The notes: generated by a model not told the origin, from the sequence alone. Numbered from the stretch's first letter, positions 53,072 through 61,714 are shown. The stretch: DNA of 64,000 nt from Leptospira kanakyensis (GCF_004769235.1 NZ_RQFG01000019.1:620001-684000), one strand, 5' to 3'. Made by a program: numbers and translations.

Positions 53072-54565
53072 ATGAAACACCAATCTCTTTTCACAAATAA
53101 CGAATCGAAAGCATTAGATTCTCTTGCCATAAAAGAACTTGGGTTTAAGGAAGAGACCCTAATGGGAATGGCTGCCCTTTCGGTTTTCCATGCCAATGAA
53201 GATTTATGGAAAACTGCGGAATCTATTTGGATTCTTTGTGGGACAGGAGGAAATGGTGGGGATGGTTATGCCCTCGCTCACATCCTGCACCAAGAAGGTT
53301 TTCAGGTTCGCTGTTTCTCTACTGCACCAAACAAAAATGAGGCGGGGAAATTTTACGAATCTTTAGTTTCAAAAACACTCGGTTCCACTAGTAACTTAGA
53401 AGATTTTTACAAGGACTGGGAAGAAGCGGAAGAAGATTCAGTCCTTCTCGTGGATGCCCTTCTTGGAACTGGGTTTCAAGGAGAACTCTCAGAAGAACTA
53501 AAAGAACTGATTGATACCGTGAATGATTCGGATGTATTTTTTTACAGGTTGTCACTAGATACAGCAAGTGGTTGGAACCCTTATTTTCTGGGGGAAAAAA
53601 ACAGGGAAGCCCACCCTTTTATTTTTGCCGATTCCATTGAAGAACTAGGCACAAGGAAATGGGAAAACATTGGTTTTATTTATGAAAAAGATTCCATCAT
53701 TCCTAGATATTACGAATCCATTGGATTTCCTGTTCGTTCCCACCTAAATAAAGATAACTTTTCGAATCGGTATTATTTAGAAGCGGATCCAGAATCGGCA
53801 ATCCAAGCCATAAAAAGAAAAAACAAAGATCATAAATACAGTGCAGGTTCTGCTATTTTCTATGGTGGAGAAACTGGAATGGAAGGAGCCATCTTACTTT
53901 CTGAAGAAGCCTTTTCAAGGCTCGGTGGAGGGATTAACAAAATTTTCTCTCCTTCTTCCCAAATCAGTTCTCTCGTTTTAAAAGATGATCTTTCCAAAAT
54001 GGCGAAAACATCGTCAATTTCTGAAATTTCCCATGATCCGTTTTTTACGAAAACAAAAACTATGGTTGTTGGTCCTGGACTCACAAAATATCCGGAAGAT
54101 TTGGAAGGATGGACTCTCCCCGAAGATAAAAAACTAATTTTGGATGCCGGTGCCATTCCGACAAAAGGAAACCTACTCCCAAAAGGAAACCATATCCTAC
54201 TCACTCCTCACGTGGGAGAGCTAAATCGAATGACAGGAAAAATTCATAACTCTGTCCAGGCCGCCTATGATACGTTAATCGAATTTTGCCCACAAAACAA
54301 TGTATATGTGTTACTTAAATCCTTTGTGAGTCTTCTTGTGTGTCCCGATGGTTCTTCCTATGTTTGGGAATCACCCAATCCAAAACTAGCGACTATGGGA
54401 ACGGGGGATTTATTATCAGGAATTTTGGCAAGATATCTCAGTTTGGATTTTGACATTCCCGACGCCGTTCACTTGGCACTTTCCTTTTTAGACCATTCCA
54501 AACAGTTGGAAGAACCCTATCCTTCTGCCCACCAAATCCTCAAGTCTCTTGTGGAGTTAGTGTAA
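53072..54565 (+). CDS. nnr: Bifunctional NAD(P)H-hydrate epimerase/dehydratase
   Basis: The 497-residue protein joins an epimerase domain (residues ~1-220: ILCGTGGNGGDGYALAHIL and LLVDALLGTGFQGEL) to an ADP/ATP-dependent dehydratase domain with TMVVGPGLTKYPEDLE, LTPHVGELNRMTG and the nucleotide-binding ATMGTGDLLSGILARYL. It repairs hydrated NADH and NADPH. Its ATG directly abuts the upstream lipoprotein stop, and the following gene abuts its stop. Confidence 0.92.
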   Translation: MKHQSLFTNNESKALDSLAIKELGFKEETLMGMAALSVFHANEDLWKTAESIWILCGTGGNGGDGYALAHILHQEGFQVRCFSTAPNKNEAGKFYESLVSKTLGSTSNLEDFYKDWEEAEEDSVLLVDALLGTGFQGELSEELKELIDTVNDSDVFFYRLSLDTASGWNPYFLGEKNREAHPFIFADSIEELGTRKWENIGFIYEKDSIIPRYYESIGFPVRSHLNKDNFSNRYYLEADPESAIQAIKRKNKDHKYSAGSAIFYGGETGMEGAILLSEEAFSRLGGGINKIFSPSSQISSLVLKDDLSKMAKTSSISEISHDPFFTKTKTMVVGPGLTKYPEDLEGWTLPEDKKLILDAGAIPTKGNLLPKGNHILLTPHVGELNRMTGKIHNSVQAAYDTLIEFCPQNNVYVLLKSFVSLLVCPDGSSYVWESPNPKLATMGTGDLLSGILARYLSLDFDIPDAVHLALSFLDHSKQLEEPYPSAHQILKSLVELV

Positions 54566-55177
54566 ATGGGAAAAGGATACCACTCTCGTTCTCCAGAAGA
54601 ATTTAGAGAATACCTAAAACAAATCGGTGATAAAAATAAAAAAACAAGATGGAGGCAGATTGTACTCCTCATTGATTTGGTTTTGGTTGTTTTAATTTTT
54701 TACATTGGGTTTCGAGCTTTAAATCCAGGGAGTTTCCAAAACAGAACCCAGTCCGACAAACAGATTGTAGACGGATACCCAACCTATTTAAGTCTTTCTC
54801 GTGAAGAAGATGAAAAGTTCCAAGGTTATTTTTTATTTATAGAAAATAATACAAAAAATCAAATTCAGTTTCCAAATCCAAAATGGAAGTCCGAATTTCG
54901 GATCAAAACAAGACAAGGGATTTTGTGTTTCCAGGAGGATATCCTTTGGGAAACAAGAATCATTCCTCCGAATGCCAATGGATTTTTATACCATTCGGTT
55001 TCCAAAGAGAAATGGAAAAGTTTAGTCGCGGATTGCCGAAAGGAAATTTTTGATGAAGAAGCCTCGATCTTTCGATCCAAGTTTCGATCTTTAGATTTAG
55101 GTTTTTATTCTCAGGTGCTTGTCCATTCCGAAGACAGAACCTATACCTTTCAAATCAAACAAAAGCCATATAAGTAA
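54566..55177 (+). CDS. Single-pass membrane protein of unknown function
   Basis: The 203-residue protein has a basic N-terminus (residues 1-30) and one membrane helix (about 32-53: QIVLLIDLVLVVLIFYIGFRAL). A C-terminal part of ~150 residues, presumably periplasmic, follows with strand-rich segments (GYFLFIENNTKNQIQFPNPKW). No family is recognised. It starts on the base after the nnr stop, so it is co-translated with nnr and the upstream lipoprotein gene. Confidence 0.7.
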   Translation: MGKGYHSRSPEEFREYLKQIGDKNKKTRWRQIVLLIDLVLVVLIFYIGFRALNPGSFQNRTQSDKQIVDGYPTYLSLSREEDEKFQGYFLFIENNTKNQIQFPNPKWKSEFRIKTRQGILCFQEDILWETRIIPPNANGFLYHSVSKEKWKSLVADCRKEIFDEEASIFRSKFRSLDLGFYSQVLVHSEDRTYTFQIKQKPYK

Positions 55178-55209
55178 AGATTGAATCCTAGGAATCACTA
55201 TACCTGTTG

Positions 55210-55629
55210 TTATCTCTCTATCACAACGGCAGGATATTCTTCTAAATAACTTTCTCCGTTAACACCATAATAAACAACCTTACGGCCAATAAAATCAACG
55301 TCATAACCGATGACCCCCGCCTCCCAAGCTGCTTTCAAAAACTGAAGGAAAGTGCTCCGGCCTTCCTGGTCGGTACGAAGAGCCGTGATGAGAGCCTCGC
55401 GATCAAAGTTCGCGATCTCAAAAACACCACTGACAAGAGGAGTTCCTTGTTGTACGACAGATCCATCCTTCATACGATAAACGGATTGGCAAGATGGTAG
55501 TGACCAGCGGTTACTCTGTACGCCGGCACTCCGAAGGACTTCCGCTAAGACGGGAAACCCGCCGACTTTCGGACGGATGGACATGGCAAATTTTTGTGCT
55601 TCTGTTAGTTTTGTGATTAGGTTTGTCAT
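55210..55629 (-). CDS. DUF1398 family protein (YbcV-like)
   Basis: The 139-residue protein matches the DUF1398 family over its full length: AMSIRPKVGGFPVLAEVLR, SNRWSLPSCQSVY, VQQGTPLVSG, and FLKAAWEAGVIGYDVDF. It resembles E. coli YbcV as I recall it. The family has no firm function. The ATG at 55629 has GAAGAGAA just upstream. It follows the MarR gene by 10 bases and is probably its target in one transcript. Confidence 0.85.
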   Translation of the reverse strand: MTNLITKLTEAQKFAMSIRPKVGGFPVLAEVLRSAGVQSNRWSLPSCQSVYRMKDGSVVQQGTPLVSGVFEIANFDREALITALRTDQEGRSTFLQFLKAAWEAGVIGYDVDFIGRKVVYYGVNGESYLEEYPAVVIER

Positions 55630-55639
55630 TTTATTCTCT

Positions 55640-56110
55640 TCATTCAATTGGATTTAAATTTAGTTTATGTGCTTCGGCGAGTTTCACGAGAGTCTTGCGT
55701 AGTTCTTCTTTTTCTGATTTGGAGAGCAAAGAGAAAAATGCAGAATCGTTTTCATCGGCAATCTCAGAGAGTTTAGGAACAAGTTTTATCCCTTCTCTTG
55801 TCAGTTTGATTTCCTGGTAACGCCGATCTCCACTTGCCTCTGCACGATTCACAAGGCCTTTGTTTAGAAGTCTGTCGATGAGTTTGGAAACCGCACCCCG
55901 ACTGAGTCCAGTGATCTCTGCGATGATACTAGGCGAAGTGTTGGTTTCAAAAGAATACATTTCTCGAAGGATCACCCATTCGGCAACAGTCACATCCAAA
56001 ACAGCAAGTTTCGAAGCAAACGAATGAGAAACAGCGTTGGAAACAACCCGTAAATGGTATCCCAAATGGGATTTCAGATGGCTTGGTTCTACATCCAATT
56101 TTTTGGGCAT
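55640..56110 (-). CDS. MarR-family transcriptional regulator
   Basis: The 156-residue protein has the MarR winged helix-turn-helix (ITGLSRGAVSKLIDRLLNKGLVNRAEASGDRRYQEIKLTREG, split between the recognition helix and the D-R wing) and flanking dimer helices. It probably represses its own operon with the DUF1398 gene through the 28-bp palindrome immediately upstream of its start. Confidence 0.92.
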   Translation of the reverse strand: MPKKLDVEPSHLKSHLGYHLRVVSNAVSHSFASKLAVLDVTVAEWVILREMYSFETNTSPSIIAEITGLSRGAVSKLIDRLLNKGLVNRAEASGDRRYQEIKLTREGIKLVPKLSEIADENDSAFFSLLSKSEKEELRKTLVKLAEAHKLNLNPIE

Positions 56111-56115
56111 AGAGA

Positions 56116-56143
56116 GACAATAGTTTCCAAGGAAACTATTGTC
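56116..56143. promoter_or_regulatory. MarR operator palindrome
   Basis: GACAATAGTTTCC and GGAAACTATTGTC are perfect 13-bp inverted arms around a two-base AA centre. The site lies 6 bases before the MarR ATG. It is the probable autoregulatory operator. Confidence 0.75.
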
Positions 56144-56245
56144 AAGGAAATTAAATGGGAAAATTATACCTTTAATACTTTTTTAGATTTTAATTTGGCT
56201 AGGCTAGAGATTACGGCTGTTAGAAACTATGTTTAGAGAAAAGAA

Positions 56246-56680
56246 ATGAACCATCCTTTTACTAAAAACCAAACCGTTATTTTTTCCATTTCCCTTGTGA
56301 TCTCTATGATCGGTTTTAAACTATTATTTGCGAATTTCTGGAATAAAAATCCCTCTTTTGAAGATTTACTTCGATCAACTGCCAATGATATCAATCGAAA
56401 TTGCCCACAAACTGTGGACAAAGATACTAGACTGGACAATGTCGCAGTTTTCCCAAACAAACGTTTCCAATACAACTATAGCATCATTGCCTATACCGCT
56501 TCCGAAATAGACATACAGATTTTAGAAAAAAATTTATATCCAGTCATTTTGAATACAATCAAATCAAGTCCAGATATGAAACTCTTTCGCGAAAACGAAG
56601 TGACTCTTGTATATTCCTATCGAGACCGAATGGGGAATTATGTTTTTTCGATGGAATTCAAACCAAGCGACTATCACTAA
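56246..56680 (+). CDS. Small membrane-anchored protein of unknown function
   Basis: The 144-residue protein has an N-terminal hydrophobic helix (VIFSISLVISMIGFKLLFA) that is probably a signal anchor. The soluble part contains NDINRNCPQTVDKDTRLDNVAVFP and a C-terminal TLVYSYRDRMGNYVFSMEF. The Cys-Pro near residue 53 and the strand pattern have no clear family match. The opposite strand is also open over the 5' part but has no signal or start support. It is monocistronic. Confidence 0.6.
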   Translation: MNHPFTKNQTVIFSISLVISMIGFKLLFANFWNKNPSFEDLLRSTANDINRNCPQTVDKDTRLDNVAVFPNKRFQYNYSIIAYTASEIDIQILEKNLYPVILNTIKSSPDMKLFRENEVTLVYSYRDRMGNYVFSMEFKPSDYH

Positions 56681-56823
56681 TATTTAACTAAGAGTCGTTG
56701 GAATCACCCGGAAGTTACTGTTGGAAACCAAGGGAAACTAAAGTTTGATAGAGCCAGGTGGAGCCTTTGGGAAATAAATTTGAGTAAGTTTTCTAGATGG
56801 TGATCCTGTTCTCAACAAAAACT

Positions 56824-57264
56824 TTATTTCACGCAAACTGCACAATTTTGAACATTGTCTGCAAATTGCGACATATATGTTTCTCCCTGAGAACCATAAT
56901 TAGATCCACTTGGCCTTGAGTAAAAACTTGACTGAAGAGAAGACAAACCGCTGATCGTTGATGCCGAACAAATTAAATTTGACAAACTTGCTGAAGGCGC
57001 CGTAGGACTCGGAGCCGAGCGAATGTATGGCATTTGCATATAACCTACATAGGCTATTGTCCAACCAGAAGCACAGGAGGTTGAACCCCAAGCAACGTAA
57101 CTTGCTCCCATTGTGACTTCCCCTCCTACGCCCGTTCCCATAAATGTAGATAAACCGAATACAGCCATCAAACCATTCTTTGCAGAATCATTATTGGTTT
57201 GAAGTAAGCCACAGCGAAAGAACATCGTTACTAAGAATACAAATATCAATAATTTATTTTTCAT
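56824..57264 (-). CDS. Putative small lipoprotein, Ser/Gly-rich
   Basis: The 146-residue product starts KNKLLIFVFLVTMFFRC, a signal peptide with a loose lipobox (MFFRC). The mature part is Ser/Gly/Ala-rich, with four further Cys (STSCASG, NLICSAS, QNCAVCVK). That suggests an exported, possibly disulfide-bonded surface or periplasmic protein. No family is recognised. Copy 2 of the dispersed repeat lies 120 bases upstream of its start. Confidence 0.6.
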   Translation of the reverse strand: MKNKLLIFVFLVTMFFRCGLLQTNNDSAKNGLMAVFGLSTFMGTGVGGEVTMGASYVAWGSTSCASGWTIAYVGYMQMPYIRSAPSPTAPSASLSNLICSASTISGLSSLQSSFYSRPSGSNYGSQGETYMSQFADNVQNCAVCVK

Positions 57265-57383
57265 TTACACAAAACTAAAATAAATTACCTACTTATCAAG
57301 TTAAAACTCAGTCAGAAAGATTATAAGTTTTCAAACTAACTTTCAGGAACAAAGTTTTTTAATTCTTGGTATCCAATCTATGC

Positions 57384-57457
57384 GAAAGGGATACGGCGGG
57401 CTTGGTCTGCCACAGGCAGACGGAAGCGTGAGCGCACCCCAAAGTAGCCCGCTCCCG
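57384..57457 (+). repeat. Dispersed structured repeat, copy 2
   Basis: It shares the frame GAAAGGGATACG, GGGCTTGGTCTG, AGCGCACCCC and GTAGCCCGCTCCC with copy 1. The inner stem reads GTCTGCC-ACA-GGCAGAC instead of GTCTGAC/GTCAGAC, so both sides changed together and pairing is kept. Confidence 0.85.
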
Positions 57458-57683
57458 ATGAATCCGGAAGGACCACCGCTAAGAAGAAAAGATGTGTCTT
57501 GCGATTGGGAGGATCGGGATTCGCCCAAACAAAAGATGAAAATGAGTTTGGTGGGGATTTGATTAAGGGTGAGAAAACGAGTGGTTATAGTGGTGAGTGC
57601 GGGGATTTAGCAATGTTTGTATAGTATAATATATTAATGTTTATGGTTTGGTTAAATAGACTTTGTTTGTAGTGAGAAAAATT

Positions 57684-57787
57684 TGCTGCCCCAGGAGGGA
57701 ACGACCTCGCCGCTGCCAACACTTCGTGTGTTGCCTACGCTTTGAGGCACGGTTTTACTCTCCCTTCGCCGTCCTGGCTACGGGACA
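57684..57787. other. Structured non-coding segment with tRNA-Arg 3'-end similarity
   Basis: 57684-57705 nearly repeats the 3' end of the tRNA-Arg 200 bases to the right (shared GCCCCAGGAGGGAA). CCAGGA (57691-57696) can pair with TCCTGG (57772-57777). Between them lie a CAACAC/GTGTTG hairpin (57717-57733) and a GCCT/AGGC stem. No coding frame fits. It may be a tRNA remnant or a structured RNA. Confidence 0.45.
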
Positions 57788-57890
57788 GAAATGTTCACTC
57801 CCTATGGGTCGTTCTCATTTCTGATCGTAAAACTGTTCGATTACCCAACTTTTTTGTGTTATGCGGATTTTGTTTATGGTGAGTTTAATT

Positions 57891-57965
57891 TGGTGCCCCA
57901 GGAGGGAATCGAACCCCCACTGTCGGTTCCGAAGACCGATGTTCTATCCGTTGAACTACCAGGGC
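57891..57965 (-). tRNA. tRNA-Arg (anticodon TCG)
   Basis: From 57965 on the minus strand, GCCCTGG pairs with CTGGGGC (with G-T pairs) as the acceptor stem. The anticodon stem TCGGT/ACCGA closes the loop CTTCGGA, anticodon TCG, which reads CGA. The TPsiC arm is GGTTCGATTCC, and CCA is encoded at 57893-57891. Confidence 0.95.
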
Positions 57966-57983
57966 AGAGAGATAGATGTAATG

Positions 57984-58826
57984 TCAGGATAAGGGGGCCC
58001 TGTGTTCGGGCAAATGATTTTTTGGAAAGGAAAGGCTCATACGAATGATGTAGGTAGCAAGGAGGATGGTCCAGCCAATCAAGAAAAATCGTAAGAATAA
58101 AAAGATATAGTATATGGGTTTGGGTTTGCCGGGAACCATAAAGATAGTGAGGTCACTGGCTGTGATGATTTGAGATCCTGGATTTTTTTTACGGATGGAA
58201 TCGAAGGCCTTACGAAAATCACCAAGTCTTTCCGAAGGATCCAAACGAAAGTCATTGGTATAGCGGAGGGAACCTTCATCACCAAAGGCATAAAAATTGG
58301 ACTCCCATCCGAGAAAACTAAACTCAACTGGCAAAGAACCGGGAGGGTTACGGAGGAAAAAATAAAGAGTCCCTGCTTCATAAGAAAAAGAAGGAATCTG
58401 ACCTTCAAACCTTAGTTTCTCGCGACTGAACCCATCTTCATAAAAGTCCGACCAATCTCCCCATTGGTAGATGGTTCCGGATTCATCCTTCCAAAGAAAA
58501 CCACCAAGGCTCGGGATTGATTCTAGTTCTGATTCAAAACTTAGCAGTTTCCCATTTTTGGATTTTACATCCGATCTGGAAAGAGAGAGGGAACGAATGG
58601 TATTTTTTAATTGGATCCGAAGGTCACGAATTTCAGTCGCATTGGACTCAGTAATTCTTTTGCGAATTTCGGTTTCTTCCTTTCTGAATGGATTGGAAAA
58701 GATGACTTCAGAGATAGAATAAATGAGTTCCGTTAACGGGTCAGAAGAATCCAGTTTTGTTTGGGCAAAAATTGGTTCGTAACCAATACCCACGAGGAAT
58801 GACAGAAACAAAAAATAGATTCTCAT
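57984..58826 (-). CDS. Exported or membrane protein of unknown function
   Basis: The 280-residue protein has a signal peptide (YFLFLSFLVGIGYEPIFAQ), a ~210-residue non-cytoplasmic part rich in Phe/Gly/Ser, and a C-terminal membrane helix (IYYIFLFLRFFLIGWTILLATYII) followed by a basic tail. This layout suggests a periplasmic domain anchored at its C-terminus. No family is recognised. It is divergent from the HIT gene, with 32 bases between starts. Confidence 0.65.
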   Translation of the reverse strand: MRIYFLFLSFLVGIGYEPIFAQTKLDSSDPLTELIYSISEVIFSNPFRKEETEIRKRITESNATEIRDLRIQLKNTIRSLSLSRSDVKSKNGKLLSFESELESIPSLGGFLWKDESGTIYQWGDWSDFYEDGFSREKLRFEGQIPSFSYEAGTLYFFLRNPPGSLPVEFSFLGWESNFYAFGDEGSLRYTNDFRLDPSERLGDFRKAFDSIRKKNPGSQIITASDLTIFMVPGKPKPIYYIFLFLRFFLIGWTILLATYIIRMSLSFPKNHLPEHRAPLS

Positions 58827-58858
58827 CCCTTTACCTATCGGCCAAATTGGGAAGAATG

Positions 58859-59215
58859 ATGAACTGTCCTATCTGTGAAGCCCATAAAAATGAATCAGAA
58901 TTTGTATTTCAAAACGAGAACTGGATCCTCCGAAAGGCAGACCAAAACCTAAATGGATATTTGTACATGGAATACAAAGGGCATGTGGACTCTTGGTTTG
59001 ATTTGAGTTTATCTGCCTTTGAAAACTATGGTCGGGCTCTCCACAAAGCCACTGAAATTTTAAAAACATTCCAACCTGAAAAAATGTACATCGTTGCTAT
59101 TGCCGAACGAGTTCCCCATTTACATGTACATTTAATCCCGAGATATGAAAACCAAGAGAAAGGAATTGAACATATCGCAAAAGCAACGGGCCCTGGTTTT
59201 CCAAAGCCAATGTAA
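58859..59215 (+). CDS. HIT-family hydrolase
   Basis: The 118-residue protein has the histidine triad HLHVHLIP at about residue 85 and the N-terminal CPICE often seen in HIT proteins. HIT enzymes hydrolyse or transfer nucleotides from dinucleotide or nucleotidyl substrates. The ATG at 58859 has GGGAAG about five bases upstream; the adjacent ATG at 58856 is an alternative. Confidence 0.88.
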   Translation: MNCPICEAHKNESEFVFQNENWILRKADQNLNGYLYMEYKGHVDSWFDLSLSAFENYGRALHKATEILKTFQPEKMYIVAIAERVPHLHVHLIPRYENQEKGIEHIAKATGPGFPKPM

Positions 59216-59276
59216 TTCATAAGATTTTGGAAAAAAACGCTAGGTTTTTTACAAATGGTTTCTAGTATTTTTCCTT

Positions 59277-60032
59277 GTGATTTTAGAGAGACATCCAACA
59301 AACCAAGTTCCCGTGTATGCGGCCAGTGACTTAACTGACTTACAAGAACGATTCTTTCTTTTACAAAGAGAAAGTGTGAATCAAAAGATTGCTCATATTT
59401 TTCTCATTGAAGGATTTGCATCAACGGGCAAAGGATCCATATTACAATCGTTAACGATCAGACTTGATCCAAGAAAGTTTAAAGTTTATTCACCTTATGT
59501 AGACCAATCGGAAGACAGGGGTTATCCTTTCCTTTGGAATTTTTGGAAAGTGGTTCCTCGTTATGGGGAATTACTTTTTTATCTAAACACCTACTACAGC
59601 CGCCTAGCCTACCTTCGTTCCGAAAAAAAGATTGGCCTTTCCGAATACGACCAAAGGTTACTTTCCATCCTTAACACAGAAAGAATTCTTTCCAAAGACA
59701 AAGTCATTGTTCATAAATTCTTTTTACATATTTCCAAAAAAGACCAAAAGAAACGCCTTGAAGATTCTAAAAAGAAAAAGAAAGAATGGGAACTTTCCCA
59801 CTTTGACAAAGACCAAGGAGAACATTACAACCGTTACTTTGAAATTTTTGATTCCATATTGAGTGCTTCCCGCACCATCGATTCCCCTTGGCAAATCATC
59901 TATAATTCAAAAAAGGAAGAAACGAAACTCCTTGTTTTTGAAGCCATCATCGAACGTTTGGAAAGGATTTTACAGTTTGACTCGAGAGCCGCCCTCCACT
60001 CGATCAATCACGGAACGGAGCTCATCCCATGA
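59277..60032 (+). CDS. PPK2-like protein, degenerate N-terminal-type module
   Basis: The 251-residue protein has a PPK2-fold P-loop (IEGFASTGKGSILQSL). Where active PPK2 enzymes have the Walker B/lid sequence DRSHYGRV it reads LNTYYSRL, so the key Asp and Arg are lost. It has KKRLEDSKKKKKEW where the lid helix is expected. Translation starts at GTG 59277. Its stop overlaps the next PPK2 gene's ATG (ATGA), so they are co-translated. It probably pairs with that active enzyme rather than acting alone. Confidence 0.75.
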   Translation: MILERHPTNQVPVYAASDLTDLQERFFLLQRESVNQKIAHIFLIEGFASTGKGSILQSLTIRLDPRKFKVYSPYVDQSEDRGYPFLWNFWKVVPRYGELLFYLNTYYSRLAYLRSEKKIGLSEYDQRLLSILNTERILSKDKVIVHKFFLHISKKDQKKRLEDSKKKKKEWELSHFDKDQGEHYNRYFEIFDSILSASRTIDSPWQIIYNSKKEETKLLVFEAIIERLERILQFDSRAALHSINHGTELIP

Positions 60033-60769
60033 AAACATTCAAATCAGAATCCAGAACCCTCCACCTAAGCCAACTTGGAAAAAATCAAATCCTTCCACCT
60101 GACGAATACCAGGCGAAGATGAAAGTTTTAAAAAACAAAATTCGTGATTTAACTTTTCTCACCAAAGCGAAAGGAAAACCAGTTTTATTTGTATTTGAAG
60201 GATGGGATGCAGCCGGAAAAGGAGGAGCCATCCGCCGCCTAACACAAGAAATGGATCCAAGGCTTTTTGAAGTTCATAACATTGCGGCACCTAGTTCCGA
60301 AGAAATCCAACACCATTATCTCTGGAGGTTTTGGAACCGGATTCCACAGAAAGGCCATATTGGAATTTTTGACCGCTCCCACTATGGCCGTGTCCTCGTG
60401 GAAAGAGTGGAAGGATTTGCCTCCGAATCAGAATGGTCGAGAGCCTATGAAGAAATTTTACTCTTCGAAGAACAATTAGTCAGCTTCGGAACCATCATCG
60501 TTAAATTTTGGCTTCATATCGATTCCGATGAACAATTGTTACGTTTTGAATCCAGAAAAAATGATCCGCTGAAACGTTGGAAACTCACCGACGAAGATTG
60601 GCGTAACCGCGACAAATGGGCACTCTACGAAGAAGCTGCCAACCAAATGTTTGCCAAAACCGATGCACCCAAAGCCCCTTGGTTTTTAGTCCCAGCCAAT
60701 GATAAATACTTCGCCCGAGTGATGGTTTTAGAAACAGTTGTGAGAAGATTAGAGGAAGAGTTGGAATAG
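60029..60769 (+). CDS. Polyphosphate kinase 2 family protein (nucleotide phosphotransferase)
   Basis: The 246-residue protein keeps the PPK2 motifs: FEGWDAAGKGGAIRRLTQ (Walker A), IGIFDRSHYGRVLVERVEGF (Walker B and lid), and the C-terminal LKRWKLTDEDWRNRDKW. It should transfer phosphate between polyphosphate and a nucleotide. In two-domain polyphosphate:AMP phosphotransferases the active domain is C-terminal and the N-terminal one is degenerate; here the same pair is split into two overlapping genes. The nucleotide substrate is inferred only. Confidence 0.88.
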   Translation: MKTFKSESRTLHLSQLGKNQILPPDEYQAKMKVLKNKIRDLTFLTKAKGKPVLFVFEGWDAAGKGGAIRRLTQEMDPRLFEVHNIAAPSSEEIQHHYLWRFWNRIPQKGHIGIFDRSHYGRVLVERVEGFASESEWSRAYEEILLFEEQLVSFGTIIVKFWLHIDSDEQLLRFESRKNDPLKRWKLTDEDWRNRDKWALYEEAANQMFAKTDAPKAPWFLVPANDKYFARVMVLETVVRRLEEELE

Positions 60770-60876
60770 TTAAGTAGGCAAAAAAAATTGTAAGATCAAA
60801 AATTTGGGCAAGTCCCGAAATTCTTACAAATCATAAAAAATGACATCCGTTTGGCGACATATTCGATTCTGGTTCT

Positions 60877-60951
60877 CGGGAACGGGCTACTCTGGGGTGC
60901 GCGTTCGCTCCCGTCTGACGTGCGTCAGACCAAGCCCGACGTATCCCTCTT
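60877..60951 (-). repeat. Dispersed structured repeat, copy 3
   Basis: On the minus strand it reads GAGGGATACGTCGGGCTTGG, a GTCTGAC-GCAC-GTCAGAC hairpin, GGGAGCGAACGCGC, CACCCC and GTAGCCCGTTCCC. It lies between the PPK2 pair and the lipoprotein array. The second stem is kept with a G-T pair at one position. Confidence 0.85.
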
Positions 60952-60984
60952 GTTTACAATTTGTTTGAGGACTCCTATCCTAAT

Positions 60985-61251
60985 CTAAAAATTGGAATTT
61001 TGTTTTCTTTTGATTAATGAGATCAAACACAAACCCAATGCTCCCGTTTCTCTATTACGCTTAGCTCTTTCATACTGCTCTTGATTCATCCTTCCATTAT
61101 TGAAATCATCTAAGTCTTTCGCAAGAGCAGATTCCAATTGAGCATTTGCTACAAGGCATAATTCTGGAGAATTGGCATACTCGGGTTGGCACTTACTAAA
61201 AATACAATATATAACAACTATCAAAAATAAGTGTTTTTTGATCGTAAACAT
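60985..61251 (-). CDS. Small array lipoprotein A
   Basis: The 88-residue product has a signal peptide ending IFSKC (relaxed lipobox) and then the family pattern: QPEYANSPELC, a helical middle DLDDFNNGRMNQEQYERAKR, and the end GLCLISLIKRKQNSNF. The lipid Cys plus two further Cys, shared with other array members, suggest a periplasmic disulfide. It is 197 bases from the next member and is the last of the array in the direction of transcription. Function is unknown; the family appears restricted to Leptospira as far as I know. Confidence 0.8.
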   Translation of the reverse strand: MFTIKKHLFLIVVIYCIFSKCQPEYANSPELCLVANAQLESALAKDLDDFNNGRMNQEQYERAKRNRETGALGLCLISLIKRKQNSNF

Positions 61252-61448
61252 TTGATTCCATACCTTCCGCTTCTGAAAAAAAATACCATTTTAAAATTCT
61301 CATCTGCGACCGGCGAACAGACAGATCCCGACATCGCACAAATTCATTTGCCACTCACCAATAGCAGTGTTAGTTCGGCTGTGGTATAGAAGGTGAGCAG
61401 AAATAAGATATTGATTGAATAGAAAAAATTTATCTTCATAAACTGAAC

Positions 61449-61706
61449 CTAGAAATTCCCGTTTTGCTCACGTTTGAGAAGAGAAACCATACACAATCCA
61501 AAGGCGCCAGACTCCCTCATATTTCGAAGTTCCATATAACGAGCTTCTGATATTTTCCCAGAGTTTAAATCTTCTAAATCTTTTTCAAGCAATGAATTCG
61601 TACGAGCGAGTGCGATCAAACATAACTCCGGTGCATTTTTATATTCAGTTTTGCAGTTCCATTGCAAAAACATTATAAGTGACAAAATTATCAGTTTAGT
61701 TTTCAT
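61449..61706 (-). CDS. Small array lipoprotein B (duplicate of H)
   Basis: The 85-residue lipoprotein has its lipobox at LQWNC, then KTEYKNAPELC, and ends GLCMVSLLKREQNGNF. The protein is identical to the gene at 63601-63858; only two silent base changes were seen across the coding region. The ATG at 61706 is chosen; a TTG at 61712 is possible. It starts about 8 bases after the stop of member C, so it ends a run of five closely packed genes. Confidence 0.82.
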   Translation of the reverse strand: MKTKLIILSLIMFLQWNCKTEYKNAPELCLIALARTNSLLEKDLEDLNSGKISEARYMELRNMRESGAFGLCMVSLLKREQNGNF

Positions 61707-61714
61707 TTTCAAAA

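Noticed and set aside
57684..57965. Integrated element between tRNA-Arg 3'-end repeats
   Set aside because: Only about 200 bases separate the repeats and there is no integrase gene, so no element is present now; kept only as a possible scar.
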